Source: Francisellaceae bacterium (GTDB lineage Bacteria > Pseudomonadota > Gammaproteobacteria > Berkiellales > Berkiellaceae). From it: a stretch of 9,783 bases of DNA. How positions within the stretch are numbered: position 1 is the first letter of the stretch; each line of letters opens with the position of its first letter. The notes beneath the pieces were generated by a model. The model was not told where the DNA came from. It saw nothing but the letters and a program-made list of their open reading frames with translations, and did no database searches. Shown here one piece after another: positions 8,549 through 9,783 of the stretch. The stretch spans positions 1 to 9,783 of the forward strand of contig JAHFQG010000039.1 of assembly GCA_023266415.1 (NCBI GenBank), written 5' to 3'. The position numbers and the translations under genes are program-made.

Positions 8549-8572
8549 AAGCCCCTTTTTAGGGGCTTTTTT
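8549..8572 (+). terminator. Intrinsic terminator/attenuator between tRNA-fMet and rimP
   Basis: An 8-bp hairpin, AAGCCCCT (8549-8556) and AGGGGCTT (8561-8568), with a TTTT loop is followed directly by a T-run to 8572. It starts 8 bases after the tRNA CCA end. It would release the tRNA transcript and let only part of transcription continue into rimP-nusA, because no second promoter is evident in the 16 bases between it and the rimP start. A similar arrangement is known in the E. coli metY-rimP leader. Confidence 0.88.
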
Positions 8573-8588
8573 GTGCACTAGAGGCCGT

Positions 8589-9092
8589 ATGACTCCGAAA
8601 AACACGATAGAAACACTGATTTTACCCATACTCGATAGTATGGGCTATCGTCTTTGGGGCGTAGAATGGGCCCCCTCTCAAGGAAATGCGACTTTACGGG
8701 TGTACGTTGAAAACAATCAAGACGCAGGAGTCTCTATCGACGAATGTGCCCTCATCAGCCGTCGGCTTTCCACCACGCTGGATGTCGAAATGCCCACCCA
8801 AAGCGCTTATACCCTAGAAATATCTTCCCCTGGGCTCAACCGACCCCTATTCACCTTAGCCCAAATGACCCGATTTATCGGACACAACCTGCAGATCCGA
8901 CTCAAAAATCAGCCCGAAGGAGCTCGTAAGCAGTACAAAGGAACCTTGTTGACCATCAATAACACCCAGTTACAAGTGCAAGGAGAAACTGAAACTTATT
9001 CTTTATCCTTCAACGATGTCGACTATGCCCGGTTAATCCCTAACTTTTCACACGCATTTAAGAAAACGAAAGAGGCCAAACACGATGAGTAA
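8589..9092 (+). CDS. rimP: Ribosome maturation factor RimP
   Basis: A 167-residue cytoplasmic protein that helps assemble the 30S ribosomal subunit. The N-terminal alpha/beta domain (about residues 1-85) contains the family pattern ILPILDSMGYRLWGVEW, then CALISRRLSTTLD, and the signature YTLEISSPGLNRPL (74-87). The C-terminal SH3-like domain (about 90-150) includes KQYKGTLLTINN and ends with the FNDVDYARLIP strand; a short basic tail follows. Length is slightly above the usual 150 or so. The frame stays open upstream through the tRNA, but the real start is the ATG at 8589. It agrees with the protein family start and has GAGG at 8581-8584, rather close at 4 bases. It lies just after the terminator hairpin and overlaps nusA by 8 bases, as expected for the rimP-nusA-infB operon. 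Confidence 0.96.
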   Translation: MTPKNTIETLILPILDSMGYRLWGVEWAPSQGNATLRVYVENNQDAGVSIDECALISRRLSTTLDVEMPTQSAYTLEISSPGLNRPLFTLAQMTRFIGHNLQIRLKNQPEGARKQYKGTLLTINNTQLQVQGETETYSLSFNDVDYARLIPNFSHAFKKTKEAKHDE

Positions 9093-9783
9093 TGAAATTC
9101 GCTTAGTGGTAGACGCTATTTCAAATGAAAAAGAAATAGCGCCCGAACTGGTTTTCGAAGCCCTCGAAGCCGCCTTGGAAATGGCTACCAAGAAAAAATA
9201 CGGCATGGAAAAAGAGTTTAAAGTCAGTATTGAACACAAAACTGGCCAATATACCACCGTACGTCGTTGGCAAATTGTCGAAGACTCCGATCAAGGTCTT
9301 GAAAATCCCCATGCCCAAATCACTCACTCAGCCGCCAAAATGCTGGAACCTAACCGAAACCTCGATATCGGCGACTTTATCGAAGATCCGGTCGAATCAG
9401 TCGAATTTGGCCGTATCGCCGCCCAAACTGCCAAACAGGTCATTATGCAACGTTTGCGACAGGCCAAAAGAGAGCGTATCATCCAAGACTATGAAAGCCG
9501 TATGGGCGAGTTGCTCATGGGTACCGTGAAAAAAGTCACGCGCGATAACATTATTGTCGATATTGGCAATGCTGTCGAAGGGCTCTTGCGTCGTTCTAAC
9601 ATGCTACCCCGCGAAATTGTCCGGGTGGGCGACCGAATACGCGCCTATTTACAAGGAACCCAACAAGAAGTCAGAGGCCCCCAGCTTATTTTGAGCCGTA
9701 CCTGCCCCGAAATGCTCACCGAATTGTTCAAAATTGAAGTCCCTGAAATCGGAGACGGTGCCATCGAACTCAAAAGCGCCGCC
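9085..9783 (+). CDS. nusA: Transcription termination/antitermination factor NusA, 3' partial
   Basis: The first 233 residues of NusA, which binds RNA polymerase and modulates pausing, termination and antitermination. The N-terminal polymerase-binding domain (about 1-130) has the family pattern EALEAALEMATKKKYG, then RRWQIVED, IGDFIEDPVESVEFGRIA and AQTAKQVIMQRLR. The S1 RNA-binding domain (about 132-200) begins at GELLMGTVKKVTRDNIIVDI. The last visible residues, ELFKIEVPEIGDGAIELKSA, lead into KH1. The rest (KH1, KH2 and any C-terminal repeats; about 495 residues in E. coli) lies beyond the right edge. The ATG at 9085 is supported by GAGG at 9072-9075, 9 bases upstream and inside rimP. The 8-base overlap with rimP suggests coupled translation. 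infB is expected downstream. Confidence 0.97.
   Translation, partial: MSNEIRLVVDAISNEKEIAPELVFEALEAALEMATKKKYGMEKEFKVSIEHKTGQYTTVRRWQIVEDSDQGLENPHAQITHSAAKMLEPNRNLDIGDFIEDPVESVEFGRIAAQTAKQVIMQRLRQAKRERIIQDYESRMGELLMGTVKKVTRDNIIVDIGNAVEGLLRRSNMLPREIVRVGDRIRAYLQGTQQEVRGPQLILSRTCPEMLTELFKIEVPEIGDGAIELKSAA

Overview
The window carries the distal half of a respiratory complex I operon (nuoH to nuoN) on the + strand. It is followed by one unexpected gene resembling a VgrG/phage-tail spike protein, then an initiator tRNA gene and the start of the rimP-nusA translation/transcription operon. Every supported gene is on the + strand. Protein identities and the order nuo operon, initiator tRNA, rimP, nusA point to a gammaproteobacterium. 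From memory this junction also occurs in Legionella and Francisella relatives, so a Legionellales- or Thiotrichales-like bacterium is a reasonable guess, but the genus cannot be fixed from the sequence alone.

Region 1 (1-6953): nuoH (5' end outside the window), nuoI, nuoJ, nuoK, nuoL, nuoM and nuoN, packed tightly. Three junctions are 4-base ATGA overlaps (J/K, K/L, M/N); the other gaps are 3, 9 and 13 bases. NuoH and NuoI form the connection between the quinone site and the terminal iron-sulfur clusters. NuoJ, K, L, M and N form the proton-pumping membrane arm. The key buried Glu, Lys and His residues of the pumping subunits are all present, so the complex looks functional. The genes are rich in C-ending codons and CTC/CCC runs.

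Region 2 (6954-8391): a 28-base gap, then a 469-residue ORF that is not part of complex I. It has, in order, a reduced gp27-like region, a gp5-like OB fold and a beta-rich C-terminus ending like a VgrG spike. Its codon use differs from the nuo genes (14 of 37 Ile codons are ATA), and it carries two A8 tracts. It stands alone, with no Hcp, PAAR or effector gene next to it. This is the accessory element of the window.

Region 3 (8392-9783): a sigma70-like promoter with a perfect TATAAT box directly in front of an initiator tRNA-fMet gene, an intrinsic terminator hairpin, rimP, and the first 233 codons of nusA. This matches the arrangement of the E. coli metY-rimP-nusA-infB operon. The hairpin between the tRNA and rimP is placed to set how much transcription reaches nusA. 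No insertion sequence, CRISPR array or integrase is visible. The longest stretch without a coding gene is the roughly 197 bases holding the tRNA, its promoter and its terminator.
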